Shown: one piece after another, positions 47,482 to 56,151 of the stretch
Layout: each line of letters begins with the position of its first letter
How positions within the stretch are numbered: the first letter of the stretch is position 1
Assembly (NCBI GenBank): GCA_965229625.1
Contig: CBDDJJ010000002.1
Location: 682,001-746,000, forward strand
From: JANQIO01 sp965229625
GTDB lineage: Bacteria; Pseudomonadota; Gammaproteobacteria; Pseudomonadales; Halieaceae
Direction of reading: 5' to 3'
Length of the DNA stretch: 64,000 nucleotides
The notes under the pieces: model-generated
Told to the model about the DNA's origin: nothing
Database searches by the model: none
The model's input: the letters and a program-made list of their open reading frames with translations, nothing else
Program-made: the position numbers and the translations under genes

Positions 47482-48651
47482 ATGCGTATCAAACAGTACC
47501 TGGAGCCCGATATGCGCAGCGCCATGCGTAGCGTGCGGGAAGAACTTGGCGCAGAGGCTGTCATCATCTCAACTGCCACCGTAGAGGACGGTGTTGAAGT
47601 GCTGGCTGCCCTGGACTATGACCCGGGGTTGGCGTCGCAACTACAACAAAATCTCGGACAACAGAATGCAGCGGTGCGACCCGCGGAGCGAACCCACGAG
47701 CGGGACCTGGCGGCGGCTGCGGGTTCGGTCGCATCCGCCTCGGCTGACCCGGTGCTCAACGACATGCAGGCAGAGCTCTCGCGCTTGCGCGGCCTGTTCG
47801 AGGAAGAACTGGCGGAAATCAGCTGGCAGGAGCGCGGCCGTCGCCAGCCTGGCCGGCTGGCGCTGCAGAACCAGTTGCAGCGTATGGACATCGGCCGCGA
47901 GTTGTGCCGAGAGCTGCTGGATGAGGAGCCCATCGGCAAAGACTTGAACCAGAGCCTGCGCAACGCGCTGCGCCGACTAGCGGGCCAGATACCCATCTAC
48001 GCGGAAGACCTGCTTGAAGAGGGCGGGGTGTTTGCAATGCTGGGCCCCACCGGTGTAGGCAAGACCACCACGGTAGCCAAGCTGGCGGGGCGCTTTGCCC
48101 TGCGCCATGGCCGCAACGAGGTGGCACTGATTACTACCGATCGTTTCCGGGTCGGAGCCCAGGAACAGCTGTACACCTTCGGCAGCATACTGGGCGTACC
48201 CGTGCGAGCGGCAACCAACGCTGCCGATCTGCACAAAGCGCTGGACAGCGTCGCCGACCGCAAGCTGGTGCTGATCGATACTGCCGGCGCCAGCCAGCGC
48301 GACAGGGGCTTGATGGACCAGCTTTCCACGCTGGCAAGCGCCCGCTCGGAGATCCAGCCGCTGCTGGTGCTGTCCGCCATCGCCCAGCAGCAGGTGTTAC
48401 AGGAGACCATCCAGGCTTTTTCCCACGTCGGCCTCGCCGGCAGCATCGTCACCAAGCTCGACGAGGCTGCCAGCCTTGGCCCGATCATTTCCATGCTGTG
48501 TCGACATCAGCTTCCGGTCGCGTTTCTGGGGAACGGCCAGCGCGTCCCGGAAGACCTGTTGCCGGCACGGGCAGACGCCCTGGTCAATCAGGCCATTCGC
48601 CTTGCACGGGGTGACGAAGACGGTAATACCGGGGAGCTTCGCAGTGGCTGA
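47482..48651 (+). CDS. flhF: SRP-type GTPase FlhF (flagellar polarity)
   Basis: 389 residues from ATG 47482 (GAGG 8 bases upstream). The N-terminal B domain is MRIKQYLEPDMRSAMRSVRE followed by ELGAEAVIIST; the NG GTPase carries the P-loop GPTGVGKTTTVAKLAG, TTDRFRVGAQEQL, LIDTAGASQRD and TKLDEA. It places the new flagellum at the cell pole. The flhF-flhG pair predicts a polar flagellum. Confidence 0.96.
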   Translation: MRIKQYLEPDMRSAMRSVREELGAEAVIISTATVEDGVEVLAALDYDPGLASQLQQNLGQQNAAVRPAERTHERDLAAAAGSVASASADPVLNDMQAELSRLRGLFEEELAEISWQERGRRQPGRLALQNQLQRMDIGRELCRELLDEEPIGKDLNQSLRNALRRLAGQIPIYAEDLLEEGGVFAMLGPTGVGKTTTVAKLAGRFALRHGRNEVALITTDRFRVGAQEQLYTFGSILGVPVRAATNAADLHKALDSVADRKLVLIDTAGASQRDRGLMDQLSTLASARSEIQPLLVLSAIAQQQVLQETIQAFSHVGLAGSIVTKLDEAASLGPIISMLCRHQLPVAFLGNGQRVPEDLLPARADALVNQAIRLARGDEDGNTGELRSG

Positions 48652-49528
48652 TATCACAGAACTTCCGGCTCAGGCGCGCAGTCTGAAACGCATAGGAGAG
48701 TCTCATGTACCCCGTGTTATCGCGGTAGCCAGCGGCAAGGGTGGCGTGGGCAAGAGCAACCTCACGGTCAACCTTGCCAGTGTGTTCGCCCGCCGCGGGC
48801 GATCCGTGGTACTGATGGATGCAGACCTGGGGCTCGCGAATTCTGACCTGTTCCTCGGCGTAAGCCCCGACTACGACCTCCAGCACGTGATCTGCGGTGA
48901 ACGTCGGCTGGAGGAAATTATTGTCGAAACCGAACCCCACCTGCGTCTTATTCCGGCGGCGTCGGGCGTTCAGCGGATGGCTGAACTGAGCGCGGCAGAG
49001 CATGCTGCACTCATTCGCGCCTTCGGGGAGCTGAGCTTTGCAGTAGACATCCTGCTGATCGACACGGCAGCGGGGATCAGTGACAGCGTGATCAGCTTCA
49101 GCAATGCTGCCCAGGAGGTGATCGTCGTGGTCTGTGACGAACCCGCTTCCCTCACCGACGCCTACGCGCTGATAAAGGTTCTGAACCAGGACAGGGGCGT
49201 GCGCCGCTTCCAGGTGGTCAGCAACATGGTCGGCAGCGCCAGCCAGGGGCTGGCCCTGTATGAGAAGCTGGCCAACGTTGCAGACCGCTACCTGGAGTGC
49301 AGCGTAGGCTACCTCGGGCATGTGCCGCTGGACGAGAAACTACGTCTCGCCGTGCGTAGACGCAGCACGGTGATGAAGGCCTTTCCGGACAGCAAGTCGG
49401 CACAGGCCTTCCACCAGGTGGCCGACCGCATTGAGCGACTGCCTCAACCTCAAAGCTCCGGCCATATCGAGTTCTTCTTCGAAAGGATGTTCGCCAGCAA
49501 TGCCGCAAGGGCGGGGGTCGGACTATGA
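48644..49528 (+). CDS. flhG: MinD-like ATPase FlhG/FleN (flagellar number control)
   Basis: 294 residues from GTG 48644 (GGGGAG upstream), overlapping flhF by 8 bases. A short N-terminal helix (LPAQARSLKRI) corresponds to the FlhF-activating peptide. The deviant Walker A is SGKGGVGKSNLTVNLA; also LMDADLGLANSDLFLG and LIDTAAGISDSV. It limits flagella to one per pole and, in Pseudomonas, antagonises FleQ. C-terminal membrane-targeting helix likely. Confidence 0.95.
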   Translation: MADITELPAQARSLKRIGESHVPRVIAVASGKGGVGKSNLTVNLASVFARRGRSVVLMDADLGLANSDLFLGVSPDYDLQHVICGERRLEEIIVETEPHLRLIPAASGVQRMAELSAAEHAALIRAFGELSFAVDILLIDTAAGISDSVISFSNAAQEVIVVVCDEPASLTDAYALIKVLNQDRGVRRFQVVSNMVGSASQGLALYEKLANVADRYLECSVGYLGHVPLDEKLRLAVRRRSTVMKAFPDSKSAQAFHQVADRIERLPQPQSSGHIEFFFERMFASNAARAGVGL

Positions 49529-50241
49529 ACCTGACTGCTGAGTACCAGCAGGAGCCGGCAAATTCGCACCTGTTCGAGGAGAACATCGAGCTGGTCCACC
49601 GTATTGCCCATCACATCCTGATGCGGCTGCCCTCCGGGCAGCAGATTGAAGACTATATCCAGGTCGGCCTGATGGCGCTCTGGGAGGCGGCGAAGCGCTA
49701 CCGGCCGGGAGAAGCCGCCAGCTTCAGGACCTTCGCCGGCATCTACATCCGCGGCGCTATCTACGATGAACTGCGCCGACAGAGTTGGACGCCGCGCAGC
49801 ACGCAGGCCAAGTCGAAGCGCATAGCTGAGGCCACCAGGGCCGCTGAGGCCCGCTATGGCCGCACCGCGAGCGGCGCCGAGATCGCCGAGGAATTGGGCG
49901 AAAGCCTGGAAGACTACAACGAAATGCTGGCCGACTCGGCAGGTGCCTGGCTGGTTCCGCTGGATACCGTAGACCTTGACGCCACAGAGCTGGGCGAAAA
50001 TGACAACCCGGCAGCAGACATTGAGGACAAGGCCTTTCGAGATGCGCTCGCGGCCACCATTCGCGAGCTGCCCGAAAGGGAACAGCTGGTGATGTCGCTG
50101 TACTACCAGGACGAACTCAACCTCCGCGAGATCGGCGAAGTGATCGGCGTCGGCGAATCCCGAGTCTGCCAGATCCACAGCCAGGCGGTCGCTCGCATCC
50201 GCGCGCGGATGGCCAATGGCTGGGTCGGACTTGAGTCCTGA
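49525..50241 (+). CDS. fliA: Sigma-28 factor FliA
   Basis: 238 residues, ATGA overlap with flhG. Region 2 has VHRIAHHILMRLPSGQQIED, IQVGLMALWEAAKRYRP and ASFRTFAGIYIRGAIYDELR; region 4 has LPEREQLVMSLYYQDELNLR and EIGEVIGVGESRVCQIHSQA. It directs late flagellar genes and is inhibited by FlgM. The seven sigma-28-like sites in this window are its expected targets. Confidence 0.97.
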   Translation: MNLTAEYQQEPANSHLFEENIELVHRIAHHILMRLPSGQQIEDYIQVGLMALWEAAKRYRPGEAASFRTFAGIYIRGAIYDELRRQSWTPRSTQAKSKRIAEATRAAEARYGRTASGAEIAEELGESLEDYNEMLADSAGAWLVPLDTVDLDATELGENDNPAADIEDKAFRDALAATIRELPEREQLVMSLYYQDELNLREIGEVIGVGESRVCQIHSQAVARIRARMANGWVGLES

Positions 50242-50273
50242 GTCCAGCGGCACACGCAACAGGATCTCGGCTC

Positions 50274-51014
50274 ATGGACTTTCTGACCCTGCTCGGTCTC
50301 CTGGTGGCACTGGCTGCGATAATAGGCGGCAACCTTCTCGAGGGCGGTCACACGGGTTCGCTGATACAGCTCACCGCCTTCGTCATCGTATTTGGTGGCA
50401 CCTGCGGTGCGGTGCTGGTGCAGACCCCCCAGCACCTGTTTGTGCACGCAATGCGTCGCCTGCCCTGGGTTGTGGTTCCGCCCCGTGATGACGGCAAGGC
50501 CGCCATTGCCAAGATCGTGCGCTGGAGTCACCTGGCTCGCAAGGAGGGTTTGCTCAGCCTTCAGGCTGCCAGCGAAGACGAGTCCGACAGCTTTGTTTCC
50601 GGTGGGCTGCAGATGCTCGCCGACGGCAACGAGCCGGAAGCCATTCGGGCAGCGCTGGAAGTAGAAATGTCCACTATAGAGACATTCGAACTGGGGGCCG
50701 CAAAGGTCTGGGAGGGCTTCGGCGGGTATGCGCCAACCATCGGCATTATTGGCGCCGTTATGGGCCTCATTCACGTGATGGACAATCTCAGTGATCCCAG
50801 CGCCCTGGGTCCAGGCATTGCCGTCGCCTTCGTCGCCACCATCTACGGGGTCGGCCTGGCAAACCTGTTGTTCCTGCCGATCGCCAACAAGCTCAAGGCC
50901 ATCATCAATGGCCGCATGCAGTACCGCGAATTGCTGGTGGACGGCCTGGTGTATATCGCCGAGGGTGACAGCCCACGCAGCATCGAGACCAAGCTGCAGG
51001 GTTACCTGCGCTAG
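50274..51014 (+). CDS. motC: Second stator subunit MotC (MotA family)
   Basis: 246 residues, four membrane helices. It begins MDFLTLLGLLVALAAIIGGN, and has ETFELGAAKVWEGFGGYAPT followed by IGIIGAVMGLIHVM, and AVAFVATIYGVGLANLLFLP. It is distinct from PomA (13829) and close to the MotC type of Pseudomonas, so probably proton-driven. Pairs with motD 5 bases downstream. Confidence 0.93.
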   Translation: MDFLTLLGLLVALAAIIGGNLLEGGHTGSLIQLTAFVIVFGGTCGAVLVQTPQHLFVHAMRRLPWVVVPPRDDGKAAIAKIVRWSHLARKEGLLSLQAASEDESDSFVSGGLQMLADGNEPEAIRAALEVEMSTIETFELGAAKVWEGFGGYAPTIGIIGAVMGLIHVMDNLSDPSALGPGIAVAFVATIYGVGLANLLFLPIANKLKAIINGRMQYRELLVDGLVYIAEGDSPRSIETKLQGYLR

Positions 51015-51019
51015 CGCAC

Positions 51020-51802
51020 ATGCCCAGACGCAAACCCGAGCCAAAGTACGAGGAGGAGAACCAGGAGCGCTGGATGGTGTCTTATGCAGACTTCATTACG
51101 CTTTTGTTCGCGTTTTTTGTGGTCATGTACTCAGTATCTTCAGTCAATGAGGGGAAGTACCGTGTACTCTCCGAGAGTCTGAACTCTGCGTTTCGACCCA
51201 GCCCTACTGCAGTCGCAGACGAGCCGGCGGCTGCCGCCGGCAGTGCTGCAGAGTTGGTGCAGCCCTTGTCCGAGGCGAAACAGGAAATGGAGGCACTGTC
51301 TGGAGAGATTTCCAAGATGATGAGCCGCTACATCGAGGATGACCTCGTCGCCGTACGTCGTAACGACATGTGGCTGGAGATTGAGGTCAAGACCCGGCTA
51401 CTGTTCAGCAGCGGCAGCGCGCTTCCCTCGCCTTCCGCCCGGCCTGTCCTCGACCAGTTGGCCGGCTACTTCAGCCTGGTGCCAAATGCTATCCAGGTCG
51501 AGGGCTATACTGACAACGAACCAATCAGCACACCGCTGTTCCCATCGAACTGGGAGCTGTCTTCTGCGCGGGCCGCAGCAGTAGTGAGGCTGATGGTTGA
51601 ATCCGGTGTTGAGCCGGAGCGCATGGCCTCGGTTGGCTATGCTGAATTCCGCCCCATTGCGGACAATAGCAGTCGCGAGGGGCGTATGCGCAACCGCCGG
51701 GTGGTAATCAAGTTGATGGCGGATGTGGAGTCAGATAGCGCCGAGCGTCTGCAATCGCTGCGGGCCCTGCAGGCGCAGGTTGACTCAGGGCAGCAAAAAT
51801 AG
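51020..51802 (+). CDS. motD: Second stator subunit MotD (MotB family)
   Basis: 260 residues. The membrane helix VSYADFITLLFAFFVVMYSV has the ion-binding Asp and lacks the Cys-rich PomB pattern, fitting a proton motor. The OmpA-like peptidoglycan-binding domain is in the C-terminal half (VEGYTDNEPISTPLFPSNWE, NRRVVIKLM). With FlgZ/YcgR at 36954 nearby, c-di-GMP braking of this stator is plausible. Confidence 0.93.
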   Translation: MPRRKPEPKYEEENQERWMVSYADFITLLFAFFVVMYSVSSVNEGKYRVLSESLNSAFRPSPTAVADEPAAAAGSAAELVQPLSEAKQEMEALSGEISKMMSRYIEDDLVAVRRNDMWLEIEVKTRLLFSSGSALPSPSARPVLDQLAGYFSLVPNAIQVEGYTDNEPISTPLFPSNWELSSARAAAVVRLMVESGVEPERMASVGYAEFRPIADNSSREGRMRNRRVVIKLMADVESDSAERLQSLRALQAQVDSGQQK

Positions 51803-51879
51803 CCACCACATCACTAGTGCAAAGTGGAGCTTACTATGTGTTACTCTCTGCCGCGCTGTAAATTAATTATAAAAAAACA

Positions 51880-53310
51880 ATGATAAGGCTACGCTGCGAG
51901 CGCGGTGGTTCAAACCATCGCACGGGCATTCTATTGCCCAGGATTCTTACCGGGACCATTTTTGGGAGCGCTGGCTCTTTAGCGTGCGCGTCTTCCACGA
52001 ATTCCCTTGCCAATTCACAGGACAACGAGCTACTCCTGGCGGCGCTGGCCGCATTGGTAGCGCTGAGCATATTCCTGGCCATCAGGTTGCGGGCGGAGCG
52101 CGCCCGACGCCAGCAGGCTGAGCGGTTGGCCGACGATGCCAATGAAGCCAGGAACCGCTTCCTTGAGCGTCTCAGTACTGCGCTCAGGACGTCACTCAAC
52201 GTCATCCTTGGCTTCGCGCAGCTTCAGAAAGCGCGTCTGACTGCAGATTCACCCACCGATACCGTGCGCAGCACCCAGGCAACGCTCGAGGCGGGCTGGA
52301 AACTGCTGGAATTACTCGATGATATCGTGGATATCTCACAGTTGGAGCAGCAGTCTCTACGCATCAATACCGAAGACTGTTGCCTTGAGGAGCTAACAGG
52401 TCGCGCTCTCAGCCTGGTAGCAGATGAAGCCCGTAGCGCCGGAGTCACCCTGGTCGCCGAGCCGACCTCCCTGGCGGTGCGCGCCGACTATCAGCGCCTG
52501 AAACAGATACTCGTCAGCCTGTTGCGCAACGCCGTTCAGTACAACCGGCCAGACGGCAGCGTTACTATCAGCAGCGAGCTCAGTGGCGAATACGTCATCT
52601 GTCGAGTTCAGGACACCGGTGGCGGGATTGCCGACGCCGAGCTGGAGACGATATTTGAGCCATTTGCACGCTTGGCGCTGGCTGAGCAGGCCCACCCGGA
52701 GGGCGCAGGCATAGGGCTAGCCCTGGCGAAACGGTTGTCTGCGCTGATGGACGGCAACCTGGAGGCGGAGTCCACCATTGGTGAAGGCAGCACCTTCAGC
52801 CTGCGACTGCCAGCCGCGACCGGAACCAGTACTCCCGTCAGCGAGGGAGCTGCCCAGACAATTACACCTCCAAGCCGGCAACTGACTGTGATCTACGTGG
52901 AAGATCATCCCGCCAGCATCGACTTGATGGAAGCCATCATGGAGCCTCTGGAAAGTGTACGTCTACTTACATCTGCAACGGCTGAGGTTGGTATCGCCAT
53001 GGCCCGTGAACACAAGCCGGACCTGATTCTGCTGGACATCAATCTCAGCGGTAGCGGCATGGATGGCATTGCCGCCGCCCGGGCTATCAGGTCGGAGCCC
53101 GGATTGGCGGACACCCTGCTCGTGGCGCTGAGCGCAGATGCGTCAGAATCCAATATCCGCGAAACGCTGGAGGCCGGGTTTAATGAGTTCGTGGCCAAAC
53201 CACTGGATATAGACCGGCTGTGGCGGCTGCTCAAGGACGCCGGGTCGCGAGAAGCGATAGACCTTGCGTCAAATTTCCGTCAGCAAAGGCTCGCGTCAAA
53301 GGACAATTGA
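51880..53310 (+). CDS. Histidine-kinase-like protein lacking the phospho-accepting His, with C-terminal receiver
   Basis: 476 residues. A hydrophobic N-terminus (possible signal or lipobox near LACAS), then one membrane helix (~50-69). The HisKA-like helix reads FLERLSTALRTSLNVILGF, where kinases have S-H-E-L-R-T-P: T100 (codon ACT) replaces the His, and Ala and Ser replace Glu and Pro. The ATPase domain looks intact (LLRNAVQYN, DTGGGIADAE, GAGIGLALAKRLS). The receiver (~335-455) keeps its Asp in LILLDINLSGSGMDG. It cannot autophosphorylate in the standard way; it may bind ATP and regulate a partner, or its receiver may be the output. No clear Shine-Dalgarno; start uncertain. It lies between motD and fleQ. 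Confidence 0.85.
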   Translation: MIRLRCERGGSNHRTGILLPRILTGTIFGSAGSLACASSTNSLANSQDNELLLAALAALVALSIFLAIRLRAERARRQQAERLADDANEARNRFLERLSTALRTSLNVILGFAQLQKARLTADSPTDTVRSTQATLEAGWKLLELLDDIVDISQLEQQSLRINTEDCCLEELTGRALSLVADEARSAGVTLVAEPTSLAVRADYQRLKQILVSLLRNAVQYNRPDGSVTISSELSGEYVICRVQDTGGGIADAELETIFEPFARLALAEQAHPEGAGIGLALAKRLSALMDGNLEAESTIGEGSTFSLRLPAATGTSTPVSEGAAQTITPPSRQLTVIYVEDHPASIDLMEAIMEPLESVRLLTSATAEVGIAMAREHKPDLILLDINLSGSGMDGIAAARAIRSEPGLADTLLVALSADASESNIRETLEAGFNEFVAKPLDIDRLWRLLKDAGSREAIDLASNFRQQRLASKDN

Positions 53311-53329
53311 CGGCAACAGAAAATTGACG
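53267..53329. promoter_or_regulatory. Cluster of CGTCAA / TTGACG half-sites upstream of fleQ
   Basis: CGTCAA at 53267-53272 and 53294-53299, TTGACG at 53307-53312 and 53324-53329. The inner pair makes an inverted repeat with a 7-base spacer. FleQ boxes are of the type GTCAAT...ATTGAC, so this may be an autoregulatory operator. The first two sites overlap the end of the preceding gene. Confidence 0.5.
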
Positions 53330-53366
53330 CATAGTCGGGCGCACCTTTAGCTGTCACCCCTCCCCT

Positions 53367-54806
53367 ATGCCAGAGAAACTGCTGTTGATATCCGAGAATC
53401 CGGACGTTGCCGGGGAGTTGGATACCATCCTGCGTTTCCTCGGCCTGGAAATGACCCTGGTCAAGGGCACGCGCGAGCTGCACAAGGCGCCAACCGGGGA
53501 AGACTACGAACTGGTCATTCTAGACCTCGCGACCAGCCGGGACATGCGCGAGGCTATCGACCATCTGGAAAAAGCCGGCGAAAAGGCTCCCTTGTTCGCC
53601 CTGCCCAGCGGCGGCGATAACAGCGCTGCCTTGCTCGCTCCGGGGCTCAAGGGCGTAATCCAGCACCCGTTCAGCTACCGCAACCTGCTCGGCCACCTGC
53701 GCGCCAGCCAGGGCAGCGAAGAGCGCCCCTCCAGACCTCCAGGCGGTTCCAGGGAATTGATCGGCGTCAGCCCGGCCATCAGGGAAATCCAGACGCTGTC
53801 CGCACAGGTGGCCAAAACTGACTCCATTGTGCTGCTGCTGGGAGAGTCGGGTACCGGCAAGGAAGTTGTAGCACGCAGCATTCACGGCCAGTCACTTCGC
53901 GACCAGCAGCCGTTTGTAGCTGTCAACTGTGGCGCCATCCCGGCTGAGCTGCTGGAATCAGAACTATTCGGGCATGAGAAAGGCGCGTTTACCGGTGCTG
54001 CTTCCTCTCGCCGCGGGCGCTTTGAAATGGCCGCTGGTGGCACCCTGTTCCTTGACGAAATTGGGGACATGCCACTGGATATGCAGGTCAAACTGCTGCG
54101 GGTGTTGCAGGAGAACTGCTTTGAGCGCGTCGGCGGCAACAAGACGATAGAGAATTCGGCGAGAATCATTGCCGCCACCCACCAGGATCTCGAGAAGCAG
54201 GTTGAAGATGGCCGCTTCCGACTGGACCTTTATTACCGTCTGAACGTCTTTCCCATAGAACTCACGCCATTGCGCGAACGGCCTGAGGATATTCCGCATT
54301 TGGTAGAGGAGTTCGTGCTCCGGCTCGAACTCGGAAAGCAATTACCCGTGGAGATCACTCCGGAAGCTGTGGAAATGATCAGCCGGCACCCGCTGCCCGG
54401 CAACGTACGCGAGTTGGAGAATCTCATCGAGCGGCTGGCTATCCTGCATCCAGCCGGCACGGTGGGCGTCGCAGACCTGCCACAACGCTACCACGATGCC
54501 GCTGAGGCATTCACAGCTTCCCGGCACAATGCAGTCGATCGGGAGCGGAAGGCACCGCAGCTGAGTGCCGTCGATAACGTGGCCCCTACCGCGCCACCGC
54601 GCGATCCCTTCAGCGCACAGGCAGCGGTACTGCCGGAAGACGGCATCAAGCTCAAGGAGTACCTGTCCTCGATCGAGCGCGAGATGGTCCTTGCCGCGCT
54701 TTCCCAGAATAACTGGGTCATCGCCCAGGCCGCCAAGCAACTCGGCCTACAGCGCACCACGCTGGTAGAGAAGATGCGCAAGCTGAACATCAACAAATCA
54801 GCCTGA
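53367..54806 (+). CDS. fleQ: Master flagellar activator FleQ/FlrA
   Basis: 479 residues. An N-terminal FleQ receiver-like domain (1-110) lacks a clean phosphorylation pocket. The AAA+ domain has Walker A GESGTGKE (159-166), the sigma-54 loop GAFTGA (206-211) and Walker B GGTLFLDEIGDM. A Fis-type HTH ends the protein (AQAAKQLGLQRTTLVEKMRK). It activates sigma-54 flagellar promoters; in Pseudomonas it binds c-di-GMP and is checked by FleN, present here as FlhG. Possible self-binding sites lie just upstream. Confidence 0.95.
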   Translation: MPEKLLLISENPDVAGELDTILRFLGLEMTLVKGTRELHKAPTGEDYELVILDLATSRDMREAIDHLEKAGEKAPLFALPSGGDNSAALLAPGLKGVIQHPFSYRNLLGHLRASQGSEERPSRPPGGSRELIGVSPAIREIQTLSAQVAKTDSIVLLLGESGTGKEVVARSIHGQSLRDQQPFVAVNCGAIPAELLESELFGHEKGAFTGAASSRRGRFEMAAGGTLFLDEIGDMPLDMQVKLLRVLQENCFERVGGNKTIENSARIIAATHQDLEKQVEDGRFRLDLYYRLNVFPIELTPLRERPEDIPHLVEEFVLRLELGKQLPVEITPEAVEMISRHPLPGNVRELENLIERLAILHPAGTVGVADLPQRYHDAAEAFTASRHNAVDRERKAPQLSAVDNVAPTAPPRDPFSAQAAVLPEDGIKLKEYLSSIEREMVLAALSQNNWVIAQAAKQLGLQRTTLVEKMRKLNINKSA

Positions 54807-54899
54807 AATCGTCAAAAAGCCCTTCACGACTTGCGGCTGATCGCCAAATTCTTGACTAACACCCCCCGCAAACCCCGCTAAATACAGGCTCTTCACAGT

Positions 54900-54915
54900 T
54901 GGCACGGTAAATGCA
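54900..54915 (+). promoter_or_regulatory. Sigma-54 promoter of fleS-fleR
   Basis: TGGCACG, GTAA, ATGCA: one mismatch in the -12 element. It lies 43 bases before the fleS ATG. Half-sites GTCAA (54811) and TTGAC (54852-54856) lie upstream and could bind FleQ. Confidence 0.7.
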
Positions 54916-54957
54916 TTCCCTGTGCTGAATGCATTGAAGAATTGTATTTGAGCGAAC

Positions 54958-56151
54958 ATGAGCAACCCCAGCGTCCAGCCGATGGCCGACCGCAACGGTT
55001 CCATCCTGCATCTTGAGCAGGTGATGGCCGAGTTCAATCGCGTCTCTTCAGAACTGGGAGGCGCGTGGAGCGAACTCGAGAACCGCGTGGCACGCCTGAC
55101 TGGCGAACTGGCGGCGGCGCGCAGCGAGAGGCTGCGCGAACTGGCGGCCAAGGAGGCGCTGGCCGACAAGCTCACGGCTCTTATGGAAGCCATGCCCGCG
55201 GCAATCGTGGTTATCGGCGCAGACGATCGCATCGAAGAGCTCAACGCAACAGCGCGCATGCTGCTGGGTGCCTCCCCCGAGGGCCGCTGCTGGTCCGAAG
55301 TGCTCCGCGAACTCGGCGGCCGAACAATCTCCAGCGGAGAATTCGACAGCGTCGCGGGACAGCGACTGTCGTTGGCGTACAGCAAACTGGGGGGTCATTC
55401 TCGTATTGCGTTGCTGACGGATATCACCGAGGGCCACCGGCTCAGCCAACTACTGCAGCGAGAACAGCGCCTCAGTGAGCTGGGCGATATGGCCGCTCGA
55501 CTGGCCCACCAGCTGCGCACACCACTCAGCTCAGCGATGCTGTACCTGTCACAGCTTGGCAACGACCCGGCGTCGGACGCCGTGCCTGTCATCAGCGCGC
55601 GTGCACTGGAACGATTGCGGGATATCGAGCAGTTGATTCATGGCATGCTGCGCTTCATCCGCGGAGCAGAGGAGCCCGTAGCCGAGTTTTGCCCGAGCGC
55701 CCTTGCCCGGGAAGTGGTTTCGGCAATGGCGGCACAATTCTCAGCCGCCCGCGCCCGCCTCAGCCTGGACATCGCGGATCATGCTCCCCTCATACGCGGT
55801 CGCCGTGAACTACTGAGCAACGCCCTTGGCAACCTGTTAGACAACGCACTGGCAAGCTGCGGTAGCGACGCAAGGATTTCCCTCACGGTAGATGCCGGCG
55901 ACCGCTGTGTACGGCTGTCGGTGACCGACAACGGCCCGGGCGTTGAGCCCAGCCTTGAAGAGTCGATCTTTGAGCCCTGGTTTACCACCCGCGTGCACGG
56001 TACCGGCCTGGGCCTCGCCATCGTGCGCAGCGCCGCCGAGGCCCACGGAGGACGGGTTGAGCTTCAGCAGCCCCTCGATGGCGGCAGCTGCTTCACCCTG
56101 ATTATTCCGACTCACCCCGCTACTGAAGGCAGTTCCGAGGATTCACCATGA
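54958..56151 (+). CDS. fleS: Flagellar sensor histidine kinase FleS/FlrB
   Basis: 397 residues, soluble. A coiled coil is followed by a PAS domain (~75-165), then HisKA with H184 in MAARLAHQLRTPLSSAMLYL and a complete ATPase domain (LGNLLDNALAS, DNGPGVEP, GTGLGLAIVRSAAE). It phosphorylates FleR. Its last codons overlap fleR (ATGA). Confidence 0.94.
   Translation: MSNPSVQPMADRNGSILHLEQVMAEFNRVSSELGGAWSELENRVARLTGELAAARSERLRELAAKEALADKLTALMEAMPAAIVVIGADDRIEELNATARMLLGASPEGRCWSEVLRELGGRTISSGEFDSVAGQRLSLAYSKLGGHSRIALLTDITEGHRLSQLLQREQRLSELGDMAARLAHQLRTPLSSAMLYLSQLGNDPASDAVPVISARALERLRDIEQLIHGMLRFIRGAEEPVAEFCPSALAREVVSAMAAQFSAARARLSLDIADHAPLIRGRRELLSNALGNLLDNALASCGSDARISLTVDAGDRCVRLSVTDNGPGVEPSLEESIFEPWFTTRVHGTGLGLAIVRSAAEAHGGRVELQQPLDGGSCFTLIIPTHPATEGSSEDSP

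Noticed and set aside
50103..51044. 313-codon minus-strand frame over fliA end and motC
   Set aside because: Antisense to well-identified genes; high-GC frames stay open by chance.
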